Shown: in pieces, positions 1 to 9,500 of the stretch
Position numbering within the stretch: position 1 is the first letter of the stretch
Layout of the letters: each line of letters opens with the position of its first letter
NCBI GenBank assembly: GCA_023417785.1
Contig: JAEZEH010000121.1
Location: forward strand, 1 to 31,187
Direction of reading: 5' to 3'
Length of the DNA: 31,187 bases
Source of the DNA: Bacteroidota bacterium
GTDB lineage: Bacteria > Bacteroidota > Bacteroidia > Cytophagales > Cyclobacteriaceae
The notes under the pieces: generated by a model
Seen by the model: only the letters and a program-made list of their open reading frames with translations
Told to the model about the DNA's origin: nothing
The model's database searches: none
Program-made: the position numbers and the translations under genes

Positions 1-2826
1 ATGGCTGAATCGCTTCAGCACTCCTTCGAAATTATTTCAGATAAGGAGTGGCTTCAATCCGGCTTGAACCAGCTGAACGAACAGATGATGGGTGACAAGA
101 CTGTAGAGGTATTGTCGAGAGAGGTTACCGATATGCTCGCGGGATACACAGAAAGTGAGGTCGGGTCTCTGTATCTTCTTCAAGGGGAGAGACTTTACGC
201 TTTCTCTGGCTACGCCACGGATCCCCAAAAGACCAGACCCGAGATCGCCCTCAATGACGGACTACTCGGCCAGGCGGTTGCATCAAGGAAGGTACTTCAG
301 CTTCGCGATATCCCTGAATCAAATATTACAATCAGCTATGCAACCGGAGAAATCCGACCGCACCACGTGGTGGCTATCCCCATAATGGACGGTCTGATCG
401 TTAAAGGTGCAATGGAATTTGGAACACTTAGCCATTTCAGTGAAAGGCAAATCGATTTCTTCCGGAACGCGGCAGCTAACATTGGTATTGCCATCTCAAC
501 GGCACAAAACCGAAAGCGGCTCCAGGAGTTGTTGAACGAAACGCAGGCACAGGCCGAGGAACTCAAAACGCAGCAAACCGAACTCGAAAATGTCAATAGT
601 GAGCTGGAGGCTCAGGCTGAGAAGCTGCAGGCCTCCGAGGAGGAACTGCGCGTCCAACAAGAGGAACTGAAACAGGCCAACCAGGAGCTTGAGGAACGGA
701 GCCGGCTTTTGGAAGAAAGGAACCAGCTGATCAGCGAACGCAATGTTGAAATCCAACATAAAGCTGACCTGCTTGCGCAGAGTACGCGATACAAATCTGA
801 GTTTCTTGCCAACATGTCGCACGAGCTGCGTACGCCGCTGAATTCGATCCTGCTGTTGTCGAGGCTGATGGCCGAGAATACCGAACAGAATCTGACCAGT
901 GATCAAATCGATTACGCCCGCGTTATCCAGAACTCGGGTCAGGGACTTTTGGCGTTGATTGATGAAATACTTGATCTGTCGAAAATCGAAGCCGGCAAAA
1001 TGCAGCTGGAGTATCAACACACATCTGTGGGTGAAATTATTGCGGACATGAAGTCACTTTTCTCACCGGTTGCAGCAGAAAAACAAATCAAATTCACTGC
1101 AGAGTTTCATGCCGGAACACCTTCCCATATCGAAACTGACAAGCTGCGGGCTGAACAGATTTTGAGGAATCTTCTCTCGAATGCCATTAAGTTTACTTCC
1201 GAAGGCGAAGTGAGGCTTGATGTATTTTCCACGCCGGAAGATCCCGGCATTATTCAGTTCCGGGTTAAAGATACGGGCATAGGTATTCCGAAGGAAAAGC
1301 ACAGTCACGTCTTCGAAGCATTTCAGCAGGCCGACGGGTCAACGCGACGTAAATACGGAGGCACCGGGCTTGGGTTGTCGATCAGCCGTGAACTCGCCAA
1401 ACTTCTTGGTGGGGATATCCGCCTGACAAGCGAGTCCGGAAAAGGAAGCGAATTCACTGTAGGAATTCCGGTGACACGAAAGCACCGCAAAGCTGTGGAG
1501 GAGACCGTTTCACAAAGTAGTGCGACCCTGTTGGATGAACGGCCACATATGATTGAGACTACGCCGATGCCCTCGCCGCGTGAATTCGTCAGCACATCGG
1601 TTCCTGCTAATATCCCCGATGACAGGGAGCAAATCAGGCAAGGGGAACCTTGTATTCTGATCATCGAAGACGATACAAACTTTGCCAAAGCACTGCTGGA
1701 CTATACGCGGAAGAAATCCTATAAAGGAATCGTCGCCGTCAGGGGTGACGAAGGCCTGCAGCTTGCCCGGCAGTTTAAGCCGGTGGGAATTCTGCTTGAT
1801 ATTCAATTGCCTGTGAAAAGTGGCTGGGAGGTTATGGATGAACTCAAAGCTGATATAGAGACGCGGCATATTCCGGTTCATATCATGTCTTCGCATGAAG
1901 TTAAGACGGAAAGTCTGATGAAAGGTGCGGTAGACTTTATTAACAAGCCGGTTGCGTTTGAGCAGATGCACGAAGTCTTTCGCAAGATTGAATACATACT
2001 CAAACATCATCCCAAGAAAGTTCTTATTGTGGAGGAAAATGCAAAGCATGCCAAAGCGCTGGCATATTTTCTCGAAACGTTCGACGTGAGTCTGGACGTG
2101 ACCACGCAGTTGGGCGGCGCTATAGATGCATTGAAGAACCGGGATATAGACTGCGTGATTCTAGATATGGGGATACCCGATCAGCGCTCTTACGATACAC
2201 TCGAAGAGGTCAAGAAAACACCCGGTCTTGAAAATCTGCCGATCATCATCTTTACTGGTAAGAGTCTTTCTCAAAAAGAGGAGTTGAAGATAAAACAATA
2301 CGCCGACTCCATTGTGGTGAAAACAGCCAACTCGTACAAACGTATCCTGGACGAAGTATCACTGTTTCTTCATTTGATGGAGGACCATAAGCCGGACAAT
2401 GGCAACTCCGCGCGTTACCGGAAACTGGGAGCTTTGGAAGAGGTCTTAAAAAACAAGACAGTTCTCGTCGCCGACGATGATATGCGCAACATATACTCTC
2501 TCACGAAGGCGCTTGAGCGATATCAAATGAACGTTGTCCCTGCGATCGACGGCAAGGATGCGCTTCAGAAATTGCGGGATAACAGAAAAGTAGATATTGT
2601 ATTGATGGATATGATGATGCCTGAAATGGACGGCTACGAAACCATCCAGGAAATCCGGAAGGATGTGAAGCTCAGGCACCTCCCGGTAATCGCTGTAACG
2701 GCTAAAGCTATGCTTGGTGACCGTTCAAAATGCATTGAAGCGGGCGCCTCCGACTACATCAGTAAACCCGTGGATATCGATCAACTTTTTTCACTGCTTC
2801 GCGTGTGGCTATACGAAAAAGTTTAA
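1..2826 (+). CDS. Hybrid histidine kinase with GAF and three receiver domains (5' end probably outside window)
   Basis: Multi-domain sensor kinase, 941 residues visible. Residues about 30-175 form a GAF domain, 180-265 a Glu/Gln-rich coiled coil. HisKA follows with motif SHELRTPLN and phospho-acceptor His274. The HATPase domain has N-box Asn394, a G1 box DTGIGIP at Asp424 and a G2 box GGTGLGLS near 453. Three receivers come next: about 551-665 (Asp600), 673-790 (Asp722) and 818-935 (Asp870). The second has a Glu-Glu acidic pair where the first and third have Asp residues. No membrane segment is visible. The ATG at base 1 is probably internal: in related kinases the opening stretch (EWLQSGLNQLNEQM) usually follows HAMP repeats, so sensing and membrane parts may lie upstream. 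The gene heads a tight operon with a receiver, cheR-like and cheB-like genes, suggesting a phosphorelay tied to methylation-type enzymes. The ligand is unknown. Confidence 0.93.
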   Translation: MAESLQHSFEIISDKEWLQSGLNQLNEQMMGDKTVEVLSREVTDMLAGYTESEVGSLYLLQGERLYAFSGYATDPQKTRPEIALNDGLLGQAVASRKVLQLRDIPESNITISYATGEIRPHHVVAIPIMDGLIVKGAMEFGTLSHFSERQIDFFRNAAANIGIAISTAQNRKRLQELLNETQAQAEELKTQQTELENVNSELEAQAEKLQASEEELRVQQEELKQANQELEERSRLLEERNQLISERNVEIQHKADLLAQSTRYKSEFLANMSHELRTPLNSILLLSRLMAENTEQNLTSDQIDYARVIQNSGQGLLALIDEILDLSKIEAGKMQLEYQHTSVGEIIADMKSLFSPVAAEKQIKFTAEFHAGTPSHIETDKLRAEQILRNLLSNAIKFTSEGEVRLDVFSTPEDPGIIQFRVKDTGIGIPKEKHSHVFEAFQQADGSTRRKYGGTGLGLSISRELAKLLGGDIRLTSESGKGSEFTVGIPVTRKHRKAVEETVSQSSATLLDERPHMIETTPMPSPREFVSTSVPANIPDDREQIRQGEPCILIIEDDTNFAKALLDYTRKKSYKGIVAVRGDEGLQLARQFKPVGILLDIQLPVKSGWEVMDELKADIETRHIPVHIMSSHEVKTESLMKGAVDFINKPVAFEQMHEVFRKIEYILKHHPKKVLIVEENAKHAKALAYFLETFDVSLDVTTQLGGAIDALKNRDIDCVILDMGIPDQRSYDTLEEVKKTPGLENLPIIIFTGKSLSQKEELKIKQYADSIVVKTANSYKRILDEVSLFLHLMEDHKPDNGNSARYRKLGALEEVLKNKTVLVADDDMRNIYSLTKALERYQMNVVPAIDGKDALQKLRDNRKVDIVLMDMMMPEMDGYETIQEIRKDVKLRHLPVIAVTAKAMLGDRSKCIEAGASDYISKPVDIDQLFSLLRVWLYEKV

Positions 2827-2829
2827 GCT

Positions 2830-3198
2830 GTGGAATCATCAGTCAAAAAAGTCCTTATTATTGATGATGATGTGCGAAACATCTATGCCCTGAAGGCGGT
2901 TTTAAAGAGCAGGGGTTTCGATGTGGTAACTGCCGGGGGCGCGTCGGAGGGCATGAAAGTTTTATATGACCAGGATGTGGGCGTTGTGCTGCTGGATATG
3001 ATGATGCCCGATATTGACGGGTATGAGGCGATTCAGCTAATTCGCGCGCATGATGAAAAAATCCCAATCATTTCAGTTACAGCCCAGGCCATGGTTGGCG
3101 ACCGGGAACGGTGCCTTGCGGCCGGCGCACAAGCTTATGTTGCCAAGCCCGTTGATGTGGACGAATTGGTTGGGCTAATAAACGAATTCAACAGCTGA
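2830..3198 (+). CDS. Single-domain response regulator (REC only)
   Basis: A 122-residue stand-alone receiver domain without an output domain. The acidic pocket is IIDDD near residue 12, the phospho-acceptor is Asp56 in LLDMMMPD, and the conserved Thr (SVTAQAM) and Lys (AKPVD) are present. Translation starts at a GTG 3 bp after the kinase stop; no Shine-Dalgarno sequence is visible. It closely resembles the third receiver of the upstream kinase, sharing DMMMP, DGYE, a GDR-C-AGA pattern and KPVD, so it may have arisen by duplication of that domain. It probably takes phosphate from the kinase or acts as a shuttle or sink. The target is unknown; CheY-like motor control is not supported because no flagellar or other chemotaxis gene is in view. 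Confidence 0.9.
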   Translation: MESSVKKVLIIDDDVRNIYALKAVLKSRGFDVVTAGGASEGMKVLYDQDVGVVLLDMMMPDIDGYEAIQLIRAHDEKIPIISVTAQAMVGDRERCLAAGAQAYVAKPVDVDELVGLINEFNS

Positions 3199-3199
3199 A

Positions 3200-4033
3200 A
3201 TGAGCGCGGAGACAAATATTGATTTAACGGATGATCAGCTGGAGGTTATCGTAAGCGATGTAATGGAGCTGTACGGGTATGACTTCTCCAGCTATTCCCG
3301 TGCTTCGTTGAAGAGGCGGCTCAACAGATTGATGATCAACGACCGGTTTGTCAGTTTTGCTGAATTTCGTTATCGCATCAACAACGATGAAAAGTATTTG
3401 CGCCGGTTTGTGGAGGAAGTGACAGTCAATGTAACCGAGATGTTTCGTGACGTCAGCTTTTACCGGGCACTCCGCCAGGAAGTGCTCCCGATACTTGCTA
3501 CGTGGCCGCTCATCCGTATCTGGCACGCCGGATGTTCCACCGGCGAGGAAGTTTACTCCATGGCGATCCTGCTGGACGAAGCGAACATACTGCATAAGTC
3601 GCTGTTGTACGCAACTGACATAAATCCTACCGTTTTGCGAAATGTTCGCGAAGGAGTCTTTCCGCTGTCTCAGATGAAACAGTACTCCGAAAATTATATT
3701 CTCTCCGGCGGGAAACGTGATTTTTCCAACTACTACACCGCCCAATACAACGCAGCAAAGTTCGACGAAAGATTTTCGCAAAGGATGGTGCTGGCAACAC
3801 ACAATCTGGTGTCTGATGGATCTTTCAATGAATTCCAACTTATAATGTGCCGCAACGTGATGATTTACTTTGATAAGCCACTTCAGGATCGCGTGCTTAA
3901 ACTGTTTTATGAAAGCCTTGAAATGTTAGGGTTTCTTGCCCTTGGGGCGAAGGAGACTCTGCGCTTCTCGGATATCCAAAAGAAATTCAATCCATTTACC
4001 GTCAAAGAAAAAATTTACCGAAAGGTTGATTAG
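3200..4033 (+). CDS. cheR: CheR-type protein-glutamate O-methyltransferase
   Basis: A 277-residue protein of normal CheR length. CheR enzymes transfer methyl groups from S-adenosylmethionine to glutamates of chemoreceptors. A helical N-terminal domain (residues about 5-75) contains the YGYDFSSYSRASLKRRL stretch typical of the family. The SAM-binding domain follows, with HAGCSTGEE at 109-117, ATDINP, and CRNVMIYF starting at Cys217. It starts 1 bp after the receiver gene stop and is followed 1 bp later by the CheB-like gene, so a shared transcript is very likely. No methyl-accepting chemotaxis protein lies in the window; the substrate could be a receptor elsewhere or the kinase itself, perhaps its coiled coil. 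That target is inference; the family assignment is secure. Confidence 0.93.
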   Translation: MSAETNIDLTDDQLEVIVSDVMELYGYDFSSYSRASLKRRLNRLMINDRFVSFAEFRYRINNDEKYLRRFVEEVTVNVTEMFRDVSFYRALRQEVLPILATWPLIRIWHAGCSTGEEVYSMAILLDEANILHKSLLYATDINPTVLRNVREGVFPLSQMKQYSENYILSGGKRDFSNYYTAQYNAAKFDERFSQRMVLATHNLVSDGSFNEFQLIMCRNVMIYFDKPLQDRVLKLFYESLEMLGFLALGAKETLRFSDIQKKFNPFTVKEKIYRKVD

Positions 4034-4034
4034 G

Positions 4035-4619
4035 ATGGAACAACCAAAACGCAAATATGACTTGCTGATGATCGGGGGTTCAGCTGGAAGTCTCTCTATG
4101 GTGATGAAACTGCTTCCCCTGATTCGTCGGAGAGATGAACTGGCTATCATTATGGTTTTCCACCGCAAAAAAAGTGATGAAACTACACTGATTGAGGTAC
4201 TGCTTCGAAAGACCGGTTTTCAGGTGAAAGAGGCCGAAGAAAAAGATTTTCTCGAACCGGGTACCATATACATCGCACCGGCTGATTATCATCTGCTTAT
4301 AGAACGCGATCATACAATAACGCTCGATGATTCGGAAAAGGTTAATCACTCCCGACCAAGCATAGATGTTTCTTTTGAAAGCGCCGCGGATGTTTATGGT
4401 CCCTCTCTGGCTTGCCTGCTGTTATCCGGCGCTAATGCGGATGGCGCAGAAGGGTTATTGAAAGCAAAAGAAAAAGGTAGTCTTATCCTGGTTCAGGATC
4501 CCCGTACGGCTGAAGTTCCCTTCATGCCTGAGAGGGCCATCGAAACCGTCGAAGTAGACTTCATTGTAACGGCTGAAAATTTCCTTGAGTCTCCGCTTAT
4601 GCGTGGGGTCGAGGAATAA
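4035..4619 (+). CDS. CheB-type methylesterase domain protein without receiver
   Basis: A 194-residue protein corresponding to the CheB catalytic domain, which hydrolyses glutamyl methyl esters and can deamidate glutamines. The predicted triad is visible: Ser16 in GGSAGS, His43 in VFHRK and Asp136 in LLSGANADGAEG. The sequence IYIAPADYHLLIE is also typical. Canonical CheB carries an N-terminal receiver of about 120 residues that is missing here, so activity would have to be controlled otherwise, perhaps through the separate receiver two genes upstream. The ATG chosen lies 1 bp after the cheR stop; an earlier in-frame ATG would run inside cheR and is unlikely. It is the last gene of the operon. 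A gap of 150 bp with no clear terminator separates it from the convergent redoxin gene. Confidence 0.88.
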   Translation: MEQPKRKYDLLMIGGSAGSLSMVMKLLPLIRRRDELAIIMVFHRKKSDETTLIEVLLRKTGFQVKEAEEKDFLEPGTIYIAPADYHLLIERDHTITLDDSEKVNHSRPSIDVSFESAADVYGPSLACLLLSGANADGAEGLLKAKEKGSLILVQDPRTAEVPFMPERAIETVEVDFIVTAENFLESPLMRGVEE

Positions 4620-4769
4620 GACATCTTACAGGATCTACAAATTTCATGAAGCAGAAGAAAAGCACCGTCGTTCTTGCCGTGATCTGCGGAGAGAATTCAG
4701 AAAAAGGATTGATACCACTTCTGTGTTTCCTTCCGTGTGATCAGCATTACCCGTGAGGGAAATACTATT

Positions 4770-5909
4770 TCAATAAATCCTTCCCAATTTCTCAACGATT
4801 ACTTTTTTTATTTCAAGGGCATCAATCAGGCCAGCCTTGCGGAAAACGACTTCGCCATCAGGCGCGATAAACAATGTATACGGAAGGGAGCCTTCCCATT
4901 TTTTGTCAATAGCCTCAATAAAATCGTACTTGTTGCCGGTAAAAATATAATTCTTTGATGAAGCTTGTTTCTTCACCAGGAAATTCAAGGCATTCTGTTT
5001 TCGGGCCATGTCATCCAGTGTAATACTGATGAACTCGAATTCCCGGTTTCTGTACATGCGATTCATATCCACAAAGTAGGGGAATTCTGTGACACATGGT
5101 CCGCACCAAGTAGCCCAGACGTTAATCAGTCTGTAGTTGACCGATCCGTTTCTCAGCAATGTTTGCAATTCGTCTGGATTCAGATTTTCGAGCATAACCT
5201 TTTCCTTCGCCCATTCCGCCGGAGCCGCGTCGGCATAACCGCGTTTGTCGGGCCACTTGATTGAACATCCGAATGTTTTGGTTTTCTCCACCGGTGTCTT
5301 TTGATTTTTTAGCAGCGCTTCAATGGCGTTACGGGTATCGTGGGTCTTTGCTGTTCCGGGTTTTTCACCATCGTCGATTCTGCCTGAGTAGCGGAGCAAC
5401 CGTTTTTCATCAAAGATGAAGACATGAGGTGTCGCCTGTGGTCCGTATTGCATCGATGCCTGAGAGTTTTCTCCGTCGTACAAATAGGGAAAATTGAATT
5501 GCTGATCCTTTGCGCGGATCACCATGTCCTCGAAGGAATCCCCTAAGTCGGTGTATCCCATTTCATCAAGGCGTACTGCGAGAGGATCGTTTGGCGAAAT
5601 AGCTACGACAGCTACACCTTTATCGTCATAATCTACTACGAGTTGTTTAAGACGCTCCTCATAAGCCTGCGCAGTAGGGCAGTGGTTGCAGGTAAAAACG
5701 ATGACCAAAACTTTTTTGCCTTTGAAGTCATCCAGCGTATAACGTTTTCCATCCGTGGCCGGGAGATCGAACTCAGGTGCTTTTGAGCCAATGGCAAGTG
5801 GTTCAGGATCTCTGCTGAAGGTAATTGAATGCGCGAGCAACATCATACATACGGTTAGTTTGGCAACAATGCATGACTGTATCAGGGTGGATGAGATAAC
5901 TTTTTTCAT
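4770..5909 (-). CDS. Exported tandem thioredoxin-fold protein (AhpC/TSA-like plus TlpA-like)
   Basis: A 379-residue protein with an N-terminal signal sequence (MKKVISS, then a hydrophobic stretch to about residue 32), so it probably acts in the periplasm. The first domain (about 37-195) is redoxin/AhpC-TSA-like with a CNHC pair, Cys74 and Cys77. The second (about 235-379) is TlpA/ResA-like with WCGPC, Cys269 and Cys272, and a cis-proline motif SLPYT. A lone cysteine in GCSIKW sits between the domains and may relay disulfides. Likely role is thiol-disulfide exchange or peroxide detoxification in the envelope; the partner is unknown. The frame continues 10 codons upstream to a TTG, but the ATG at 5909 gives a normal signal peptide and is preferred. 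It is convergent with the signalling operon and divergent from the SusC gene. Confidence 0.87.
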   Translation of the reverse strand: MKKVISSTLIQSCIVAKLTVCMMLLAHSITFSRDPEPLAIGSKAPEFDLPATDGKRYTLDDFKGKKVLVIVFTCNHCPTAQAYEERLKQLVVDYDDKGVAVVAISPNDPLAVRLDEMGYTDLGDSFEDMVIRAKDQQFNFPYLYDGENSQASMQYGPQATPHVFIFDEKRLLRYSGRIDDGEKPGTAKTHDTRNAIEALLKNQKTPVEKTKTFGCSIKWPDKRGYADAAPAEWAKEKVMLENLNPDELQTLLRNGSVNYRLINVWATWCGPCVTEFPYFVDMNRMYRNREFEFISITLDDMARKQNALNFLVKKQASSKNYIFTGNKYDFIEAIDKKWEGSLPYTLFIAPDGEVVFRKAGLIDALEIKKVIVEKLGRIY

Positions 5910-6520
5910 TTGACCGGATGTTACGTTCTTAAATTTCAACTTCAGGCGCGTTAGCCAGGGTATTAAATTTCAGATAAGTTAGCGATCCATCCACGTTATC
6001 GCGATGATTTCTCCCAATTAGACGACTAATTAACGCATCCATCGCACCGGGGCGGGAACAAAACCTGCAGCAGAAATTAGCGTAAGGAATTTTCTGTATA
6101 GGCGATGGACGTTTCGGTGCATGGCTCTCCGTCGGTTTGGCCGGGAACCGAACCAGGCCGCCGGTCTGAAGAACTGAAGGTCTATCTTAAGGTCAGGTTC
6201 AAAAATTAACCACTTTATCATAAATAGTCGGAAAATGGCAACCTGGATGGTCAAAATATGCCCCCATTCGGTGCATTCGTGTGCGATACGAGCCATTTGT
6301 AGTGATAATTTTACCGTCCATCATAAAAATCTATTTTCTTTTATCAATTACAGCCGGCTTTGGTGACACCGTTTGCTCCCGAACACTCAATCGTTTGTGT
6401 CAACAAAATTATATTCTGCAGGAAAGCGTAGCTCTTTGCCGTTCTTCGTCTTATCGCTAACAAAACGGAATAATGTATCGTAGGTTCGGGTTAAGCAACT
6501 CATTAACCTAAACCCAATCT
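5910..6520. other. 611-bp divergent intergenic region, no supported gene
   Basis: Lies between the leftward redoxin gene and the rightward SusC gene and must hold promoters for both. No convincing coding sequence: an 88-codon leftward frame at 6030-6296 has no recognisable domain or signal peptide and a composition unlike its neighbours. A hairpin with a 7-bp stem (one G-T pair) and 7-nt loop is at 6134-6154. An 8-bp inverted repeat TCCATCGC / GCGATGGA lies at 6038-6045 and 6102-6109, and CGGTGCAT occurs at 6115 and again near 6270. No clear match to the Bacteroidota TAnnTTTG promoter element with correctly spaced TTG was found. Confidence 0.5.
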
Positions 6521-9500
6521 ATGAGAAAACCTCTACTCGTCTGTCTGGTGTTGCTGCTCGGGTATCATGCCTGGGCGCAACAATCCACCATCACAGGAAA
6601 GATCACCTCGAAGGAAGACGGCGCGCCGATTCCCGGAGTGAACGTGATTCTGAAGGGAACCTCAACCGGAACAAATTCCGACGTCGATGGTTCTTACACG
6701 CTTTCGTTACCCTCCGACGGAGGAACACTCGTCTTCACATTTATCGGATTACAATCCCAGGAAGTAGACGTCAACGGCCGAAGCCAGATCGATGTCCAGA
6801 TGGTGATGGATATGACTGAACTAACGGAAGTCGTTGTCACGGCACTTGGGATCGAAAAGTCGAGGGAAGCACTGGGTTATTCACTGCAAAACGTGAGCGG
6901 GAAAGAACTCACTGAAGCCAGGTCTCCCAATCTTGCCAACGGCCTTTCCGGAAAAATTGCAGGAGTAAGGATTAGTCCGAATGCAGGGCCCGGGAGTGGT
7001 TCAAGTATTCAAATTCGCGGGCAATCGTCTTTGGGCGGCGTTAACCAACCGCTTTTCGTGATCGACGGTGTTCCTATGGAACAATCGCAGAACGCGGGCA
7101 AACAATTTGGTGGCGGAATGTCGGAAATCAATCCTGACAACGTAGCCAGTATCTCCGTTCTGAAGGGCCCGAGTGCCACAGCACTTTATGGTTCGCGCGG
7201 GCAAAATGGAGTTATCCTGATTACTACGAAAAATGGCTCAGGCACGAAGGGGATGCAGGTTGAGGTTAATTCAAACGTCATGTTTGAACGCCCCGCGGTT
7301 AAACCTGATTTCCAGAATACATATGGCGGAGGTCACGGATACCGCACATGGTACACGAACGGTCGCAGCGCGCCCATAACCGATCCGTTAGAGATCGAAC
7401 AATACCGCAATGCCTACGGGCCAACTGCACCGCTAGGCGGGACTGATGGGACCGATGAAAGTTGGGGCGGACCCATGGACGGAAGACTGGTACGTCACTG
7501 GTGGAGTGGAACAGACGTGGCCCCACTGAATCCCGCCCCCGATAATTGGGATGACTACTGGGAAACCGGGAAGACCTTTACGAATAACGTGGCACTTTCG
7601 GGGGCCAACGAGCGGGGTAGCTTCCGCATCTCGGTAGGTAGACTGGATCAGTCGGGCATCATGTATAACAACGACTACTGGCGCAATAACTTTAAGCTCA
7701 ACACAGTCTATGATCTAACGGATAAGCTAAATGCTACAATTTCGGCTGAATATGTGAAGGCGGGATCCGATAACAGAAGCTATCAGGATGGGCAGCAATT
7801 CATCTGGTCTCAACGGCAAACCGACTGGGCCCGTCTGAAGAATTATAATGCCTATCGTGATGTGCACATTCAGCGCCCGGGCGATGGTGATGCGCCGAAC
7901 TGGCAGCATACCTACTTCATTAATCCATTCATGGCGCAGGATATCCTTCCTTATTCCAATGAAAAGGATCGGATTGTCGGTAGTATCTCGCTCAATTATG
8001 CGGTCACCCCGGAATTGAATGTGATGCTTCGCACCGGAACAGATCTGTGGTCGGATACGAGAATCAATGTACTGAATTATGAACGCGTTCGGAATGGCAA
8101 TCGCCTGTACGGGCAATACTCCGAAGAAGTGCTCCGTAATCAGGAGACCAATACCGATGTCATGATTACCTACGGGAAGGAGTTAACAAGTACCCTTAAG
8201 CTGAACCTGATGGGCGGGGCCCTACTTAGAACGAATTACTATAAGCGCAATTTCACACAGGTGAATCAGCTGGTCATTGATGGCGTGTACAACCTTTCGA
8301 ATTCAATAGGAAGTCTGAATTCAGTTTCAAGTGCCATCGAAGAAAAGGAATCACAAAGTGTCTTTGGTTCCGGGCAATTGAATTTTGATGACGCTTTATT
8401 TCTCGACGTAACAGCACGTAACGACTGGTCCAGTACATTGCCATCTTCGAACTGGTCATATTTTTATCCATCGGTTGGTTTGAGTGCCGTCGTTTCGGAG
8501 TTCCTCGATCTGAGGAAATACAAAGTTTCTTTTGGAAAACTGAGAGCGAGCTGGGCCCAGGTAGGAAGTGATGCCGACCCATATGCGCTGCAACAAACGT
8601 ATCTCGCCGCTACATCGTGGAATGGTACTGTACCTGAATTCTATGAAAATACAGAGATTGCGAACAGCGGGCTGAAGCCACAGATGACAACCGGGATAGA
8701 ACTCGGTTTCGAGGCCCGGTTCTTTCAGGATAAATTCGGTATTGATTTCACATACTATGATCAGTCAACGAAAGACCAGATCCTGGCAGTGGAAATCGCT
8801 AAATCCAGCGGATATGATCGACGCATACTGAATGCAGGGAAAATCACAAACAAAGGCATCGAGATCATCGCGACAGCCACACCGTTGAAACTTGCTAATG
8901 GCTTTCAGTGGGATTTAACGGCGAATTATGCGCGTAACCGAAATCATGTCGTGGAACTCGCTGAGGGACTTACAACGTATACGCTGGCTGTACGAAACAG
9001 CTTGCAGTCCCTGGCAATGGTGGGCCAGCCTTACGGAACGCTATTCGGAATAGGTTTCGAACGGGCCCCTGATGGAAAAATACTTTATCAGAATGGTCTG
9101 CCGGTGGTGTCGACCAAGGCCAAGGTACTCGGCAATATTCAGCCGGACTGGACTGGTGGTCTGATGAACACGTTTTCGTTCAAAGGGATTACACTCTCGG
9201 CGTTGATCGATGTCCGTGCCGGCGGTGATGCTTACAACGAAGGCATTGGCATTGCACGCTGGACGGGGCAGTACGCGGAGACTGCACCCGGAAGGGAAGA
9301 AGGGATCATTGGCGTAGGGACGATGAACATCGGTACAGACGAAAGTCCGGAATGGGTACCTAACAATGTTATAGTTCCTGCACAACAACTATACGCCTTC
9401 AACAATGCGCGTACGCGCCACGAGGCTTCGATCTTCGACGTAAGTTATGTGAGGCTTCGCGAGGTTTCTATCGGGTATACTATTCCTGAGTTCCTGTTGA

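Noticed and set aside
496..1020. 174-codon leftward open frame inside the hybrid kinase gene, with similar ones at 1510-2049, 3224-3838 and 20200-20715
   Set aside because: Each lies opposite a well-supported gene, has no recognisable domain and a composition expected of an antisense reading.
4646..4756. 36-codon rightward frame after the CheB gene starting MKQKKSTVVLAVICG
   Set aside because: The start faintly recalls a receiver domain (KKSTVVLAV), but nothing after it fits; too short to support as a gene or a remnant.
6030..6296. 88-codon leftward frame in the gap before SusC
   Set aside because: No domain, signal peptide or credible start context; its sequence does not look like a protein of this genome.
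6394..6418. Possible promoter for SusC: TTTG at 6394-6397 and TATATTCTG at 6410-6418
   Set aside because: Only 12 bp apart, far less than the usual Bacteroidota spacing, and the second element does not match TAnnTTTG. TAGGTTCG at 6481 is closer but has no upstream TTG at the right distance.
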